From: Nocardioides sp. IC4_145
Lineage (GTDB): Bacteria > Actinomycetota > Actinomycetes > Propionibacteriales > Nocardioidaceae
Assembly (NCBI RefSeq): GCF_011250565.1
Contig: NZ_JAANMS010000016.1
Span: 1 to 64,000, forward strand
DNA: 64,000 bases
Direction: 5' to 3'
In this document: positions 1-8,530 of the stretch, in pieces
Layout: each line of letters opens with the position of its first letter
How positions within the stretch are numbered: position 1 is the stretch's first letter
The notes under the pieces: generated by a model
Told to the model about the DNA's origin: nothing
Seen by the model: the letters and a program-made list of their open reading frames with translations, nothing else
The model's database searches: none
Made by a program: the position numbers and the translations under genes

Positions 1-2415
1 GGCGGCCCCGGCGGCAGCCCCGACGGCCCTGACGGCTCCGCCGATCGACCCCGTACGCCGCGGCGCGGGCCGAGCCGGGAGGAGCTGCTCGAGGGGCTCA
101 ACGAGCCGCAGCGGGCCGCGGTGGTCCACGCGGGCGCGCCGCTGCTGGTGGTGGCGGGGGCGGGGTCGGGGAAGACCCGCGTGCTGACCCGGCGGATCGC
201 CTGGCTGATCCAGGAGCGGCAGGCGCACCCGGGCTCGATCTTGGCGATCACCTTCACCAACAAGGCCGCGGCCGAGATGAAGGAGCGCGTCGAGGACCTG
301 GTCGGCAAGCGCGCGCGGATCATGTGGGTGAGCACGTTCCACTCGGCCTGCGTGCGGATCCTGCGCAAGGAGGTCGACAAGCTCGGCTTCAAGTCGAGCT
401 TCTCGATCTACGACGCGGCCGACCAGAAGCGGCTGATGCAGCTGGTCTGCAAGGACCTCGACCTCGACCCGAAGCGCTACCAGCCCGGCGCGCTGCTGCA
501 CTGGGTGAGCAACCACAAGAACGAGCTGCGCGACGTCGACGAGGTCAAGAAGGACGCCAAGAACAAGCTCGAGGAGACCTACGCCGCGGTCTACGAGCTC
601 TACCAGCGGCGCCTGCGCGAGGCCAACGCGCTCGACTTCGACGACCTGATCATGGCGACGGTCAACCTCTTTCAGGCCTACCCGGAGGTGCGCGAGACCT
701 ACCGCCGGCGGTTCCGCCACGTGCTCGTCGACGAGTACCAGGACACCAACCACGCGCAGTACGCCCTCATCCACCAGCTCTGCGCCGACCCGATGGAGGA
801 GACCGGCGCGGACGACGACGCCCAGCGCGTGGAGCCGGCCGAGCTGATGGTCGTCGGTGACGCGGACCAGTCGATCTACGCCTTCCGGGGCGCCAACATC
901 CGCAACATCCTCGACTTCGAGCAGGACTTCCCGAACGCCACCTCGATCCTGCTGGAGCAGAACTACCGCTCCACCCAGACCATCCTCAACGCCGCGAACG
1001 CCGTCATCGGCAACAACAAGGGCCGCAAGCCCAAGCGGCTGTGGTCCGACGCGGGCGACGGCGACCGGATCGTCGGGTACGTCGCCGACGACGAGCACGA
1101 CGAGGCCCGGTTCGTCTCCCAGACCATCGACGAACTGGTCGACGAGCACGGCGTCCGCCCCGCGGACGTGGCCGTCTTCTACCGCACCAACGCCCAGTCG
1201 CGCGTGTTCGAGGAGGTGTTCATCCGCACCGGCCAGCCGTACAAGGTGGTCGGCGGGGTGCGCTTCTACGAGCGGCGCGAGGTCCGCGACGCCCTGGCCT
1301 ACCTGCGCATGCTCGCCAATCCCGACGACCAGGTCTCGCTGCGCCGGATCCTCAACACCCCCAAGCGCGGCATCGGCGACCGCGCGGTCGAGTGCGTGAG
1401 CGCGCTGGCCGACCGCGACCGGCTCACCTTCTGGGAGGCGCTGCGCCGCGCCGACGACGCCCCCGGCCTCGCCACCCGCTCGGCGACCAACATCCGCGGC
1501 TTCGTCGCGATGGTCGAGGAGCTTCAGTCGATGGTCGAGGCCGGCGAGCGCGCCGACGTCGTGCTGGAGACCGTGCTGGCTCGCTCGGGCTACCTCGCCG
1601 AGCTCGAGGACTCCGACGACCCGCAGGACGCCACCCGCATCGAGAACCTCGCCGAGCTCGTCGCCGTCGCCCGCGAGTTCTCCGACGACCCCGTCGCCGG
1701 CCCCTCGGCCGACCCCGCCGACGTCGACGCCGGCACGGTCGCGCCCGGCCTGCGCGACTTCCTCGAGCGGGTCGCGCTCGTCGCCGACACCGACTCGATC
1801 CCGCAGGACGACGACGGCGTGGTCACGCTGATGACGCTCCACACCGCCAAGGGCCTGGAGTTCCCGGTCGTCTTCCTCACCGGCCTCGAGGACGGCGTCT
1901 TCCCGCACGCGCGAGCGCTCGGTGACCAGCCCGAGCTGGAGGAGGAACGCCGTCTGGCGTACGTCGGCCTCACCCGCGCCCGCGAACGGCTCTACATCTC
2001 CCGCGCGGTCGTCCGGTCGGCCTGGGGGGCGCCGTCGCACAATCCCGGCTCGCGGTTCCTCGACGAGCTGCCGGTCGACCTCGTGGACTGGAAGCGGACC
2101 GAGGCCGCGCAGACCTCCTGGAGCCGGCCGGACCTGTCCGGCGGGGGCGGCAACACCCGCCTGGCCACCCCGACCGCCGCCGGCCGACGGAACTTCTCCT
2201 CGGCCGCCCTGCGCGCCGACGCCGCCGCGAAGTCCAAGCCGGCGCGCGAGGTGCCTTCGCTGGAGCCCGGCGACCGGGTCCTGCACGACTCGTTCGGCAT
2301 GGGCACCGTCGTCGCGCTCGAGGGCGTGGCCGAGAAGGCGGTCGCCTCGATCGACTTCGGCAGCGAGGGCGTCAAGCGGCTGCTGCTGCGGTACGCGCCG
2401 GTGGAGAAGCTGTAG
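1..2415 (+). CDS. pcrA: UvrD/PcrA-type ATP-dependent DNA helicase, 5' truncated by window edge
   Basis: SF1A 3'-5' DNA helicase for repair and for clearing proteins from DNA. The reading frame is open from base 1, so the true start lies upstream; 804 residues are visible. The first in-window GTG, at 121, cannot be the start because the Q motif (LNEPQRAAV, base 97 on) precedes it. Visible motifs are Walker A GAGSGKT, DEYQDT for Mg/ATP (base 730), GDADQSIYAFRGA, QNYRST and, near the end, TLHTAKGLEF and YVGLTRARERL. The C-terminus holds a small Tudor-like segment (GDRVLHDSFGMGTVV), which in PcrA contacts RNA polymerase. A Gly/Pro/Asp-rich tail precedes the Q motif. The order helicase - M23 peptidase on the opposite strand - sucC matches M. 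tuberculosis uvrD1-Rv0950c-sucC, so uvrD1 is an equally valid name. Confidence 0.96.
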   Translation, partial: GGPGGSPDGPDGSADRPRTPRRGPSREELLEGLNEPQRAAVVHAGAPLLVVAGAGSGKTRVLTRRIAWLIQERQAHPGSILAITFTNKAAAEMKERVEDLVGKRARIMWVSTFHSACVRILRKEVDKLGFKSSFSIYDAADQKRLMQLVCKDLDLDPKRYQPGALLHWVSNHKNELRDVDEVKKDAKNKLEETYAAVYELYQRRLREANALDFDDLIMATVNLFQAYPEVRETYRRRFRHVLVDEYQDTNHAQYALIHQLCADPMEETGADDDAQRVEPAELMVVGDADQSIYAFRGANIRNILDFEQDFPNATSILLEQNYRSTQTILNAANAVIGNNKGRKPKRLWSDAGDGDRIVGYVADDEHDEARFVSQTIDELVDEHGVRPADVAVFYRTNAQSRVFEEVFIRTGQPYKVVGGVRFYERREVRDALAYLRMLANPDDQVSLRRILNTPKRGIGDRAVECVSALADRDRLTFWEALRRADDAPGLATRSATNIRGFVAMVEELQSMVEAGERADVVLETVLARSGYLAELEDSDDPQDATRIENLAELVAVAREFSDDPVAGPSADPADVDAGTVAPGLRDFLERVALVADTDSIPQDDDGVVTLMTLHTAKGLEFPVVFLTGLEDGVFPHARALGDQPELEEERRLAYVGLTRARERLYISRAVVRSAWGAPSHNPGSRFLDELPVDLVDWKRTEAAQTSWSRPDLSGGGGNTRLATPTAAGRRNFSSAALRADAAAKSKPAREVPSLEPGDRVLHDSFGMGTVVALEGVAEKAVASIDFGSEGVKRLLLRYAPVEKL

Positions 2416-2446
2416 GCCGGAGCGCAGCGACGGCCGACAGCTTGAT

Positions 2447-2504
2447 GGTGGTCGAGCGAGCTGCGCGACCGAGGAACGAGGTCGCGACCGGCGTGTCGAG
2501 ACCC
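2447..2504. repeat. Intergenic REP-like repeat
   Basis: The gap between the helicase stop and the M23 stop holds a block containing GGTCGAGCGAGC, GAGGAACGAG and GTGTCGAGACC. CGCGACC at 2464-2470 pairs with GGTCGCG at 2480-2486 across the GAGGAACGA loop. From general knowledge, very similar blocks are abundant between convergent genes in Nocardioidaceae. It may act as a terminator for both genes or be a passive REP element. Copy number cannot be judged from this window. Confidence 0.55.
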
Positions 2505-2544
2505 GGTGACGTGCCCGCCGACAGCAGGGACGGGCGCGTCCTCG

Positions 2545-3558
2545 CTACGGGTTGAGCCCGTGGACCTGCAGCGCGGCGTACGGGTCGACAGGGTCACCGG
2601 CGCCGGGACGGACCTCGAGGTGCAGGTGCGGCCCGGTGACGTTGCCGGTGGAGCCGACGGTGCCGATGACCTCGCCGGCGCGGACGACGTCGCCGGGGGA
2701 GACGGTCGTGGAGGTCTGGTGGCAGTACCAGAGCTCGGTGCCGTCCTCGAGGGTGAGGACGGTCTTGGTGCCGTAGGCGCCGTCGTACCCGACGCTCGTG
2801 ACGACGGCGTTGGCCATCGCGAGCAGCGGGGTGCCGGTGGGCGCGGCGAAGTCGAGACCGGTGTGGTAGCTCGCCCAGAGCCCGTAGTCACCGAAGCGGG
2901 CGGTGAGCCGGTAGCCGGCGAGGGGCATGACCCACTGGTTCTCGGCGATCTTCGCCGCGTGCTTCTCGGCGTCCTTCGCGAACTGTGCGAGCGCGGTGTT
3001 GCGCTGGCGCATCTGCTTCGCGGCCTCGGCCACGAGCTCCGCATCGGCGGTGTCGGCGAGGGCGTCGCGCCGGGAGTCACGGCTGACGCCGCTGGAGCGG
3101 TCCAGGGCGTCCACGCTGGAGACGCCGCTGGCACCGCTGAGCGCGGTGGGCTGCTGGACCTTCGTCCGCTCGGCGACCAGGTCGGGGGTGCCGCTGGTGA
3201 CCACGCCACCGACCGAGACCGCGAGGGCCGCCGCGCCGATGAGGACCGGCGCGGAGGGCAGGCCCTTGAGCAGCGGAGCGCGGGAGCCCGTCTGCTTGAC
3301 GGCCTTGCGCTTGCCGACCGTGGTCGTCGTGGTGCGGGCGTCGGTGCGCACCAGGGGCATCTCGACGGTGACGTCGTGGTCGCGGAAGACGGTGGTCGCG
3401 TCGGGGCCGACGGCGGCCGCGGTCGTGACGGCGGGGTTTGCCTCCAGGGAGGCCCGGGTAATGGGTTCCCGTCCGGCCACACGACGGCCTTCGGTCACCC
3501 GCGGGGTCTCCGAGGGACGGCGGCGAGGGCCGCGACGGTCCGCTCGGTGGTTACCCAT
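2545..3558 (-). CDS. Membrane-anchored M23 family metallopeptidase
   Basis: Zn-dependent peptidoglycan endopeptidase (LytM/M23 fold), 337 aa. Zn ligands are visible: H232 and D236 in HTGLDFAAP, and H311/H313 in GPHLHLEV. The N-terminal ~100 residues are basic and Ser/Thr-rich. One hydrophobic segment (APVLIGAAALAVSVGGVV) suggests a type II anchor or uncleaved signal, and a charged, probably coiled-coil linker runs up to the catalytic domain. The start MGNHRADRR is preferred over an ATG 41 codons upstream because GGAG lies about 10 nt before it and the longer N-terminus is low-complexity. It matches M. tuberculosis Rv0950c in position, between uvrD1 and sucC. An MtrA-like site lies about 85 bp upstream. 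Confidence 0.9.
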   Translation of the reverse strand: MGNHRADRRGPRRRPSETPRVTEGRRVAGREPITRASLEANPAVTTAAAVGPDATTVFRDHDVTVEMPLVRTDARTTTTTVGKRKAVKQTGSRAPLLKGLPSAPVLIGAAALAVSVGGVVTSGTPDLVAERTKVQQPTALSGASGVSSVDALDRSSGVSRDSRRDALADTADAELVAEAAKQMRQRNTALAQFAKDAEKHAAKIAENQWVMPLAGYRLTARFGDYGLWASYHTGLDFAAPTGTPLLAMANAVVTSVGYDGAYGTKTVLTLEDGTELWYCHQTSTTVSPGDVVRAGEVIGTVGSTGNVTGPHLHLEVRPGAGDPVDPYAALQVHGLNP

Positions 3559-3641
3559 GAATGGTGACTCCGTTGCTGTCGGCTGCAGGCGTGCGCTTCC
3601 GGCCCGTTCCCCCGAGGAAGGGGGAGGGGCGAGAGGCGACT

Positions 3642-3657
3642 GTAACGGACCGGTCAC
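3642..3657. promoter_or_regulatory. Candidate MtrA-type direct-repeat box
   Basis: GTAAC-GGACCG-GTCAC reads as GTNAC-N6-GTNAC, the direct-repeat form reported for the actinobacterial response regulator MtrA. It lies upstream of the minus-strand M23 peptidase and of the plus-strand gene at 3755. MtrA is known to control cell-wall peptidase genes in related genera, which fits the neighbour. The sequence is seen; the assignment is inference. Confidence 0.45.
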
Positions 3658-3740
3658 GGTCATCGAAATCGGGCTGGACAACCTTGTGGACGACGTGCGC
3701 GGTCGGGTGGAGGACGGCTCCGGCCGGTCGGACGAAGCCC

Positions 3741-3746
3741 TAGGCT
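3741..3746 (+). promoter_or_regulatory. -10 hexamer TAGGCT of a leaderless start
   Basis: TAGGCT ends 8 nt before the GTG at 3755, so transcription would begin at or next to the start codon. The same arrangement recurs before seven other genes in the window. Confidence 0.6.
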
Positions 3747-3754
3747 GCGCTCCC

Positions 3755-4120
3755 GTGCCCCGGCTCCTGCTCGCCGCCCTGCCCGACGCCGACGCGTCCG
3801 CAGCCGGACCGGGGGCCGAGCCGACGCAGGGCGACCAGGCCCTGACACGGTTGGCGCGAGCGCTGCGCGACGCCGGCCACGAGGTCGTCCATGCAGGTCA
3901 GGACGTCGACGAAGGGCTGGTGACCGCCGCCGCCGTCCAGGAGGACGTGGCCGTCGTCGTCCTCCTGGCGCCGGCGTCGTACGACGCGGGGTCGCTCGCC
4001 GCGGACCTCGCCGGCGACCCGGACCACGCCGACGACACGATCGTCCTGGTGGCCGTCGGGAGGGACGACCGGGCCGCCGACGTGGTCCGGCGGGTGGCGG
4101 ACGAGGCGCCGACCGGCTGA
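3755..4120 (+). CDS. Small cobalamin-binding-domain-like protein lacking the B12 motif
   Basis: A 121-aa Rossmann-like protein. Its pattern (RLLLAALP, ARALRDAGHEVVHAG, VTAAAVQEDVAVVVLLAP) runs parallel to the C-terminal B12-binding domain of the mutase large subunit in this same window ([33 protein letters not shown]). The lower-ligand signature DxHxxG is absent; GDQALTRL stands at that place. It therefore probably keeps the fold without binding cobalamin in the usual way. The GTG start is fixed by a TAGGCT -10 element 8 nt before it. It stands alone between the M23 peptidase and sucC. Function unknown; the family link is moderately supported. Confidence 0.7.
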   Translation: MPRLLLAALPDADASAAGPGAEPTQGDQALTRLARALRDAGHEVVHAGQDVDEGLVTAAAVQEDVAVVVLLAPASYDAGSLAADLAGDPDHADDTIVLVAVGRDDRAADVVRRVADEAPTG

Positions 4121-4277
4121 CGGCCGGCGTGGCCGACGACACGGCGTACCCCTGCGGGAGGCATGGCTGAGCGGGGCCCGGACGGGGCACCGGGGCCCGG
4201 ACGTGGCGCCGGCCGACGGCTAGTGCGTTGCGTCACGTAGGCGCCCTCTGCCCTCGTCGCCGACCCGGCGACAGGTC

Positions 4278-4283
4278 TAGTGT
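4278..4283 (+). promoter_or_regulatory. Probable -10 hexamer TAGTGT for sucCD
   Basis: TAGTGT lies 78 nt upstream of the sucC GTG in the 241-bp gap after the small B12-like gene. No convincing -35 is visible, as is common in this phylum. The leader between it and sucC is very GC-rich, with no recognised riboswitch. Confidence 0.35.
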
Positions 4284-4361
4284 GCCGCGAGGACACCCCC
4301 GGGCCGCCGCGCGCCCCGCGCCGGACGCGGCCCGCACCCTGAATAGGACTGGTGGAATTTC

Positions 4362-5528
4362 GTGGACCTGATGGAGTACCAGGCGAAGGAGCTCTTCGCC
4401 AAGCACGGTGTGGCGACCACCCTCGGGAAGGTCGTGGAGACCGCCGAGGACGCCAAGGCCGCCGCCGAGGAGATCGGTGGCGTCACCGTCATCAAGGCGC
4501 AGGTCAAGGCCGGCGGCCGCGGCAAGGCCGGTGGCGTGAAGCTGGCCAAGACCGCCGACGAGGCCTTCGAGCACGCGTCGAACATCCTGGGCATGGAGAT
4601 CAAGGGCCTGACGGTCAACCGTGTGCTGGTCACCCCCGCCACGCCGCCGGTGGAGGAGTACTACTTCTCCTTCCTGCTCGACCGCTCGAACCGCTCGCAC
4701 CTGTGCATCGCCTCGGTCGAGGGTGGCGTCGAGATCGAGGAGGTCGCCAAGACCAACCCCGAGGCCGTCCGCCAGATCCCGGTCGACGCGCTCGAGGGCG
4801 TCACGCCGGAGAAGGCCGCCGCGATCGTCGACGAGGCCAAGTTCCCCGCCGAGCTGCGCGACCAGGCCATCGAGATGGTCCAGGCGCTGTGGAAGGTCTA
4901 CGTCGAGGAGGACGCCACCCTCGTCGAGGTCAACCCGCTCGCTCGCCTCGAGGGCGACAAGCTGGAGGCCCTCGACGGCAAGGTGTCGCTCGACGACAAC
5001 GCCTCGGAGTTCCGTCACCCCGACCACGCGCAGTTCGAGATCCGCGAGGAGGCCGACCCGCTCGAGGCGAAGGCCAAGGACCTCGGCCTCAACTACGTCA
5101 AGCTCGACGGTGCCGTGGGCATCATCGGCAACGGCGCGGGCCTGGTCATGTCGACCCTCGACGTCGTCGCGTACGCCGGTGAGGCGCACGGCGGCGTGAA
5201 GCCGGCGAACTTCCTCGACATCGGCGGCGGCGCCAACGCCACCGTGATGGCCAACGGCCTCGACGTGATCCTCAACGACCCGCAGGTCAAGAGCGTCTTC
5301 GTCAACGTCTTCGGCGGCATCACCGCCTGCGACGAGGTCGCCAACGGCATCAAGGGTGCGCTCGAGATCCTCGGCGACAACGCCACCAAGCCGCTCGTCG
5401 TGCGCCTGGACGGCAACAACGTGGAGGAGGGCCGCCGGATCCTCGACGAGCTCAACCACCCGTTGGTGACGCAGGTGGACACGATGGACGGTGCGGCCGA
5501 CAAGGCCGCCGAGCTGGCGAACGCCTGA
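4362..5528 (+). CDS. sucC: Succinyl-CoA synthetase (ADP-forming) beta subunit
   Basis: TCA-cycle enzyme making succinate plus nucleoside triphosphate from succinyl-CoA, as a complex with SucD. At 388 aa it has the family length. The N-terminus [16 protein letters not shown] is canonical; GTG is taken as start, with ATG three codons later as the alternative. The ATP-grasp part shows [15 protein letters not shown], and EVNPLA supplies the Mg-binding region. The C-terminal half has the CoA-ligase fold with [17 protein letters not shown]. sucD follows after 20 nt with its own strong SD, so the two form an operon. The product also receives succinyl-CoA from the mutase encoded at 32-36 kb. Confidence 0.98.
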   Translation: MDLMEYQAKELFAKHGVATTLGKVVETAEDAKAAAEEIGGVTVIKAQVKAGGRGKAGGVKLAKTADEAFEHASNILGMEIKGLTVNRVLVTPATPPVEEYYFSFLLDRSNRSHLCIASVEGGVEIEEVAKTNPEAVRQIPVDALEGVTPEKAAAIVDEAKFPAELRDQAIEMVQALWKVYVEEDATLVEVNPLARLEGDKLEALDGKVSLDDNASEFRHPDHAQFEIREEADPLEAKAKDLGLNYVKLDGAVGIIGNGAGLVMSTLDVVAYAGEAHGGVKPANFLDIGGGANATVMANGLDVILNDPQVKSVFVNVFGGITACDEVANGIKGALEILGDNATKPLVVRLDGNNVEEGRRILDELNHPLVTQVDTMDGAADKAAELANA

Positions 5529-5548
5529 GACAAGGAGACCTTAGGAAC

Positions 5549-6430
5549 ATGACGATCTACCTCAACAAGGACTCCAAGATCATCGTCCAGGGCATCACGG
5601 GCGGGATGGGCTCCAAGCACACCAACCTGATGCTCCAGGCCGACTCGAACATCGTCGGTGGTGTCAACGCCCGCAAGGCCGGCACCACCGTGGAGCTCAA
5701 CGGCAAGGAGCTGCCGGTCTTCGGGACCGTCAAGGAGGCCATGGAGGCCACCGGCGCCGACGTGTCGGTCGCCTTCGTGCCGCCTGCCTTCACCAAGGAC
5801 GCCTGCATCGAGGCCATCGACGCCGAGATCCCGCTCCTGGTGGTCATCACCGAGGGCGTCCCGGTCCAGGACAGCGCCGAGGTCTTCGCCTACCTCCAGG
5901 GCAAGAAGACCCGGATGATCGGCCCGAACTGCCCCGGCATCATCTCGCCGGAGGAGTCCCTGGCCGGGATCACCCCGCACACCATCGCGGGCAAGGGCCC
6001 GGTCGGCCTGGTGTCGAAGTCGGGCACGCTGACCTACCAGATGATGTACGAGCTGCGGGACTTCGGCTTCTCGACCGCCATCGGCATCGGTGGTGACCCG
6101 ATCATCGGCACCACGCACATCGACGCCCTCGAGGCCTTCGAGAACGACCCGGAGACCAAGGCGATCGTGATGATCGGCGAGATCGGCGGCGACGCCGAGG
6201 AGCGCGCGGCGGCGTACATCAAGGACAACGTGACCAAGCCGGTCGTCGGCTACGTCGCGGGCTTCACCGCCCCCGAGGGCAAGACGATGGGCCACGCCGG
6301 TGCGATCGTGTCGGGATCCTCCGGCACCGCGCAGGCGAAGAAGGAGGCCCTCGAGGCCGTCGGCGTCAAGGTCGGCAAGACGCCGTCCGAGACCGCGGCC
6401 CTCATGCGGGAGATCCTCCAGTCCCTCTGA
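5549..6430 (+). CDS. sucD: Succinyl-CoA synthetase alpha subunit
   Basis: 293 aa. It carries the CoA-binding Rossmann domain ([12 protein letters not shown] near the N-terminus) and the phosphorylated active-site histidine H249 in [25 protein letters not shown] and SKSGTLTYQ are also family hallmarks. The SD AAGGAG lies about 11 nt before the ATG. It is co-transcribed with sucC and closed by a strong hairpin 20 nt after the stop. Confidence 0.98.
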   Translation: MTIYLNKDSKIIVQGITGGMGSKHTNLMLQADSNIVGGVNARKAGTTVELNGKELPVFGTVKEAMEATGADVSVAFVPPAFTKDACIEAIDAEIPLLVVITEGVPVQDSAEVFAYLQGKKTRMIGPNCPGIISPEESLAGITPHTIAGKGPVGLVSKSGTLTYQMMYELRDFGFSTAIGIGGDPIIGTTHIDALEAFENDPETKAIVMIGEIGGDAEERAAAYIKDNVTKPVVGYVAGFTAPEGKTMGHAGAIVSGSSGTAQAKKEALEAVGVKVGKTPSETAALMREILQSL

Positions 6431-6450
6431 GCACCTGCTCGTAGCACCCT

Positions 6451-6484
6451 GAACGGCCCCCGGCGATCTCGCCGGGGGCCGTTC
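6451..6484. terminator. Bidirectional hairpin terminator after sucCD
   Basis: Arms GAACGGCCCCCGGCG and CGCCGGGGGCCGTTC form a 15-bp stem with a 4-nt loop. There is little U tract, typical of high-GC genomes. It separates sucD from the convergent gene ending at 6524. Confidence 0.8.
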
Positions 6485-6523
6485 TGCGTCGCTGCGTTCG
6501 TACGCCGGGTGCGTGCGGGCGGC

Positions 6524-7906
6524 TCAGTCGGCGCGGAGGTCACCCATCGCGGCCACGACGCCGCGGGACTCGGAGACGATCGCGGTGAACGCCTCCTGGG
6601 TGGCCGCGGCCGGGTCGAGGCCGCCGCTGCCCTCGCTCTGGTTCTCGGCCAGCAGCACCGCGCTGCCGACCCGCACCACGAACAGGGTGCTCATCCCCGG
6701 GATCGGCTCGCCGTCGCGCTCGTAGCGGGTGACCGCCCCACCGGCGCGGTCGCCGGTGTCGGACATCTCGGTGACGACCTGGGTGAGCCGTCGCGAGCCG
6801 TCCTCGACGACCAGGTCGATGCAGTCGTCGAAGATCGCCAGCACGTCGTCGACGTAGGCGTCGGCCTCGTCCTCGGTGGCGAAGGTGACCAGCTGGCGCT
6901 GGCGGTAGTCCTCGGGGTTGTTGTAGGCCGCGCGCACCAGGTCGGTGTGCTCCGGCACCTCGGCGACCGCACCGCACGCCTCCGGCTCCATGACGTCGAG
7001 CCCCGTTCGGGTCGGACCGGCGAGGCCGAACTCCCCGCCCTCGGAGTCCGTCGGCCAGCCCTTGAGGAGTGGGAAGCCGTCCGGGACGATCGGTCCGGCC
7101 TCGGCGTCGTCGGTCGCGCCGCACGGCGTCGCGGAGAAGACGCACATCGCGGACAGCGGCGTCGCGGCGCGCTGCAGCTGGTTGCGCAGGTTGGCCTCCA
7201 CGACCTGCTTGCCGGCCGGCGCCCCGTAGGACTGGTCGAGCAGCACCGCGTTGCCGGTGCGGGCGGCCATCGTGATCGTGGCGTTCTCGAGGGTGTCCTC
7301 GGCCGTGCGCACCTGCTCGGTGAAGACGAAGGACTCCTCAGCGGGCAGGTCCTGGTCGACGACGTCGTAGACGAGGGTGTTGTCCGGGCCCTCGTCGGTG
7401 GTGGTCTGCTCGGGGCAGGCCGCCACGGCGTCGCGGATGCCGGCGAGGGCCCGCTCCGCGGCGGCGTCGTCGGGGTAGACCATCAGGATCCGTGCGTCGA
7501 ACGCCTCGCCGCCGGAGACGATCACGCCCTCGACGTCGGTCGTGCCGTCGGTCGTCCAGAAGGGCGTGCCGCAGGCGGCCGGGATGCTCGGCGACACCTC
7601 CTCGACGACCGCGCCGAACGAGTATCCGTCGTCGAGCGGGAAGTCCCCCGGCACCTCCTGCAGCCAGGAGACCGACGGGGCGGGCGGTGCGGGGCTGATG
7701 TCGCGGGCGTCGTCCCCTGCGCCGGAGACGACGCTGAGCGGGACGGCGACGGCGGCGAGCGCGGCGGCGACACCGCCGACGGTCGCGAGCGCGGTGTTGC
7801 GACGCCGCATCCGGTCGCCGCGACGGCGTACCTCGGAGGCGGGCAGCGGGTTCACGGTGGTCCCTTCGGAGCGGAAGTGCTGGAGGTCCTCGATCGGGTC
7901 ACGCAC
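6524..7906 (-). CDS. Membrane-anchored extracytoplasmic protein coupled to an ECF sigma factor
   Basis: About 460 aa. A cytoplasmic tail of ~35 residues (RDPIEDLQHFRS, then RRRGDRMRRRN) is followed by one TM helix (ALATVGGVAAALAAVAVPLSVV). A large extracellular region with scattered Cys residues follows. The extracellular part seems to hold two sensor-like units, each with a segment on per-residue error or variance (YPDDAAAERALAGI; TEDEADAYVDDVLAIFDD), reminiscent of PknH-C-like sensors. The GTG start overlaps the sigma stop codon (GTGCGTGA, 8 nt); a GTG at 7915 is also possible. No zinc-binding anti-sigma motif (HxxxCxxC) is present. Control of the sigma factor by this protein is inferred from coupling and topology only. 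Confidence 0.75.
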   Translation of the reverse strand: MRDPIEDLQHFRSEGTTVNPLPASEVRRRGDRMRRRNTALATVGGVAAALAAVAVPLSVVSGAGDDARDISPAPPAPSVSWLQEVPGDFPLDDGYSFGAVVEEVSPSIPAACGTPFWTTDGTTDVEGVIVSGGEAFDARILMVYPDDAAAERALAGIRDAVAACPEQTTTDEGPDNTLVYDVVDQDLPAEESFVFTEQVRTAEDTLENATITMAARTGNAVLLDQSYGAPAGKQVVEANLRNQLQRAATPLSAMCVFSATPCGATDDAEAGPIVPDGFPLLKGWPTDSEGGEFGLAGPTRTGLDVMEPEACGAVAEVPEHTDLVRAAYNNPEDYRQRQLVTFATEDEADAYVDDVLAIFDDCIDLVVEDGSRRLTQVVTEMSDTGDRAGGAVTRYERDGEPIPGMSTLFVVRVGSAVLLAENQSEGSGGLDPAAATQEAFTAIVSESRGVVAAMGDLRAD

Positions 7907-8405
7907 GGCTCGCACCCTTCTCGTAGCCGGTGTCGTCGGAGAGCAGGGCGGCGAGCGCGGCGCGGCCGCGGCTGAGCCGGGCCTTGACGGTGCCCTCGGG
8001 CACGCCGGTCTCCTGCGCCACCACGTGGACCGGGAGGTCCGCGATGTGGTGGAGCACGAGCGCCTGCCGCTGCGCCTCGGGCAGCTGCTTGAGCGCGGCG
8101 ACGAGCGCGACGTGCGCCTCGCTGGGCGCGGCGGTCTCGGTGCGGGCGCCGAGCGCGCGGTCGGCGGGGCGCCGGCCCCGCGTCGTGCGTCGCCAGCGGC
8201 TGACCGCGAGGCGGTACGCCGTCGTGCGCACCCATGCCTCGGGGTGCTCGGCCCGCTCGAGCTTGCGGCGGTGCGCCCACGCCCGCACGAAGGCTTCCTG
8301 GACGCACTCCTGCGCCTCGTCCCGATCGCCGATCATCGCGTAGACCTGTCCGGTGATCTTCTGGAACGACGCGGTGTAGAAGTCGTCGAACTCGCGTTCG
8401 TCCAT
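7899..8405 (-). CDS. SigE-family ECF RNA polymerase sigma factor
   Basis: 168 aa. Region 2 is visible in FDDFYTASFQKITGQVYAMI and EAQECVQEAFVRAWAHRRKL. Region 4 is visible in LKQLPEAQRQALVLHHIADL followed by the helix-turn-helix VAQETGVPEGTVKARLSRGR. There is no region 1 or 3, as expected for ECF sigma factors. The ATG start MDEREFDDFY is family-typical. It is translationally coupled to the downstream membrane protein. A second, longer sigma-like gene lies 125 bp upstream on the same strand. Confidence 0.92.
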   Translation of the reverse strand: MDEREFDDFYTASFQKITGQVYAMIGDRDEAQECVQEAFVRAWAHRRKLERAEHPEAWVRTTAYRLAVSRWRRTTRGRRPADRALGARTETAAPSEAHVALVAALKQLPEAQRQALVLHHIADLPVHVVAQETGVPEGTVKARLSRGRAALAALLSDDTGYEKGASRA

Positions 8406-8530
8406 CGACTCGTTCCCGTCTCGCTGTGCTGCTCCGGCCGGCTCTCGGTGACCGGTCAGGAGGGATACGCCCCGGTGGGCCTCACGGTTGCACGGGTGGG
8501 CCGAGAAGTTCGGGAGCCGGGGGAGCCGGT

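Noticed and set aside
3559..3640. Possible c-di-AMP (ydaO) riboswitch in the M23 peptidase leader
   Set aside because: CGGGGGAAC and GCCGACAGC are reminiscent of the motif, but the leader is short and the other conserved blocks and closing stem are missing.
4371..4373. ATG at 4371 as sucC start
   Set aside because: Family N-termini include the three preceding residues DLM/DLF, so the GTG at 4362 is preferred.
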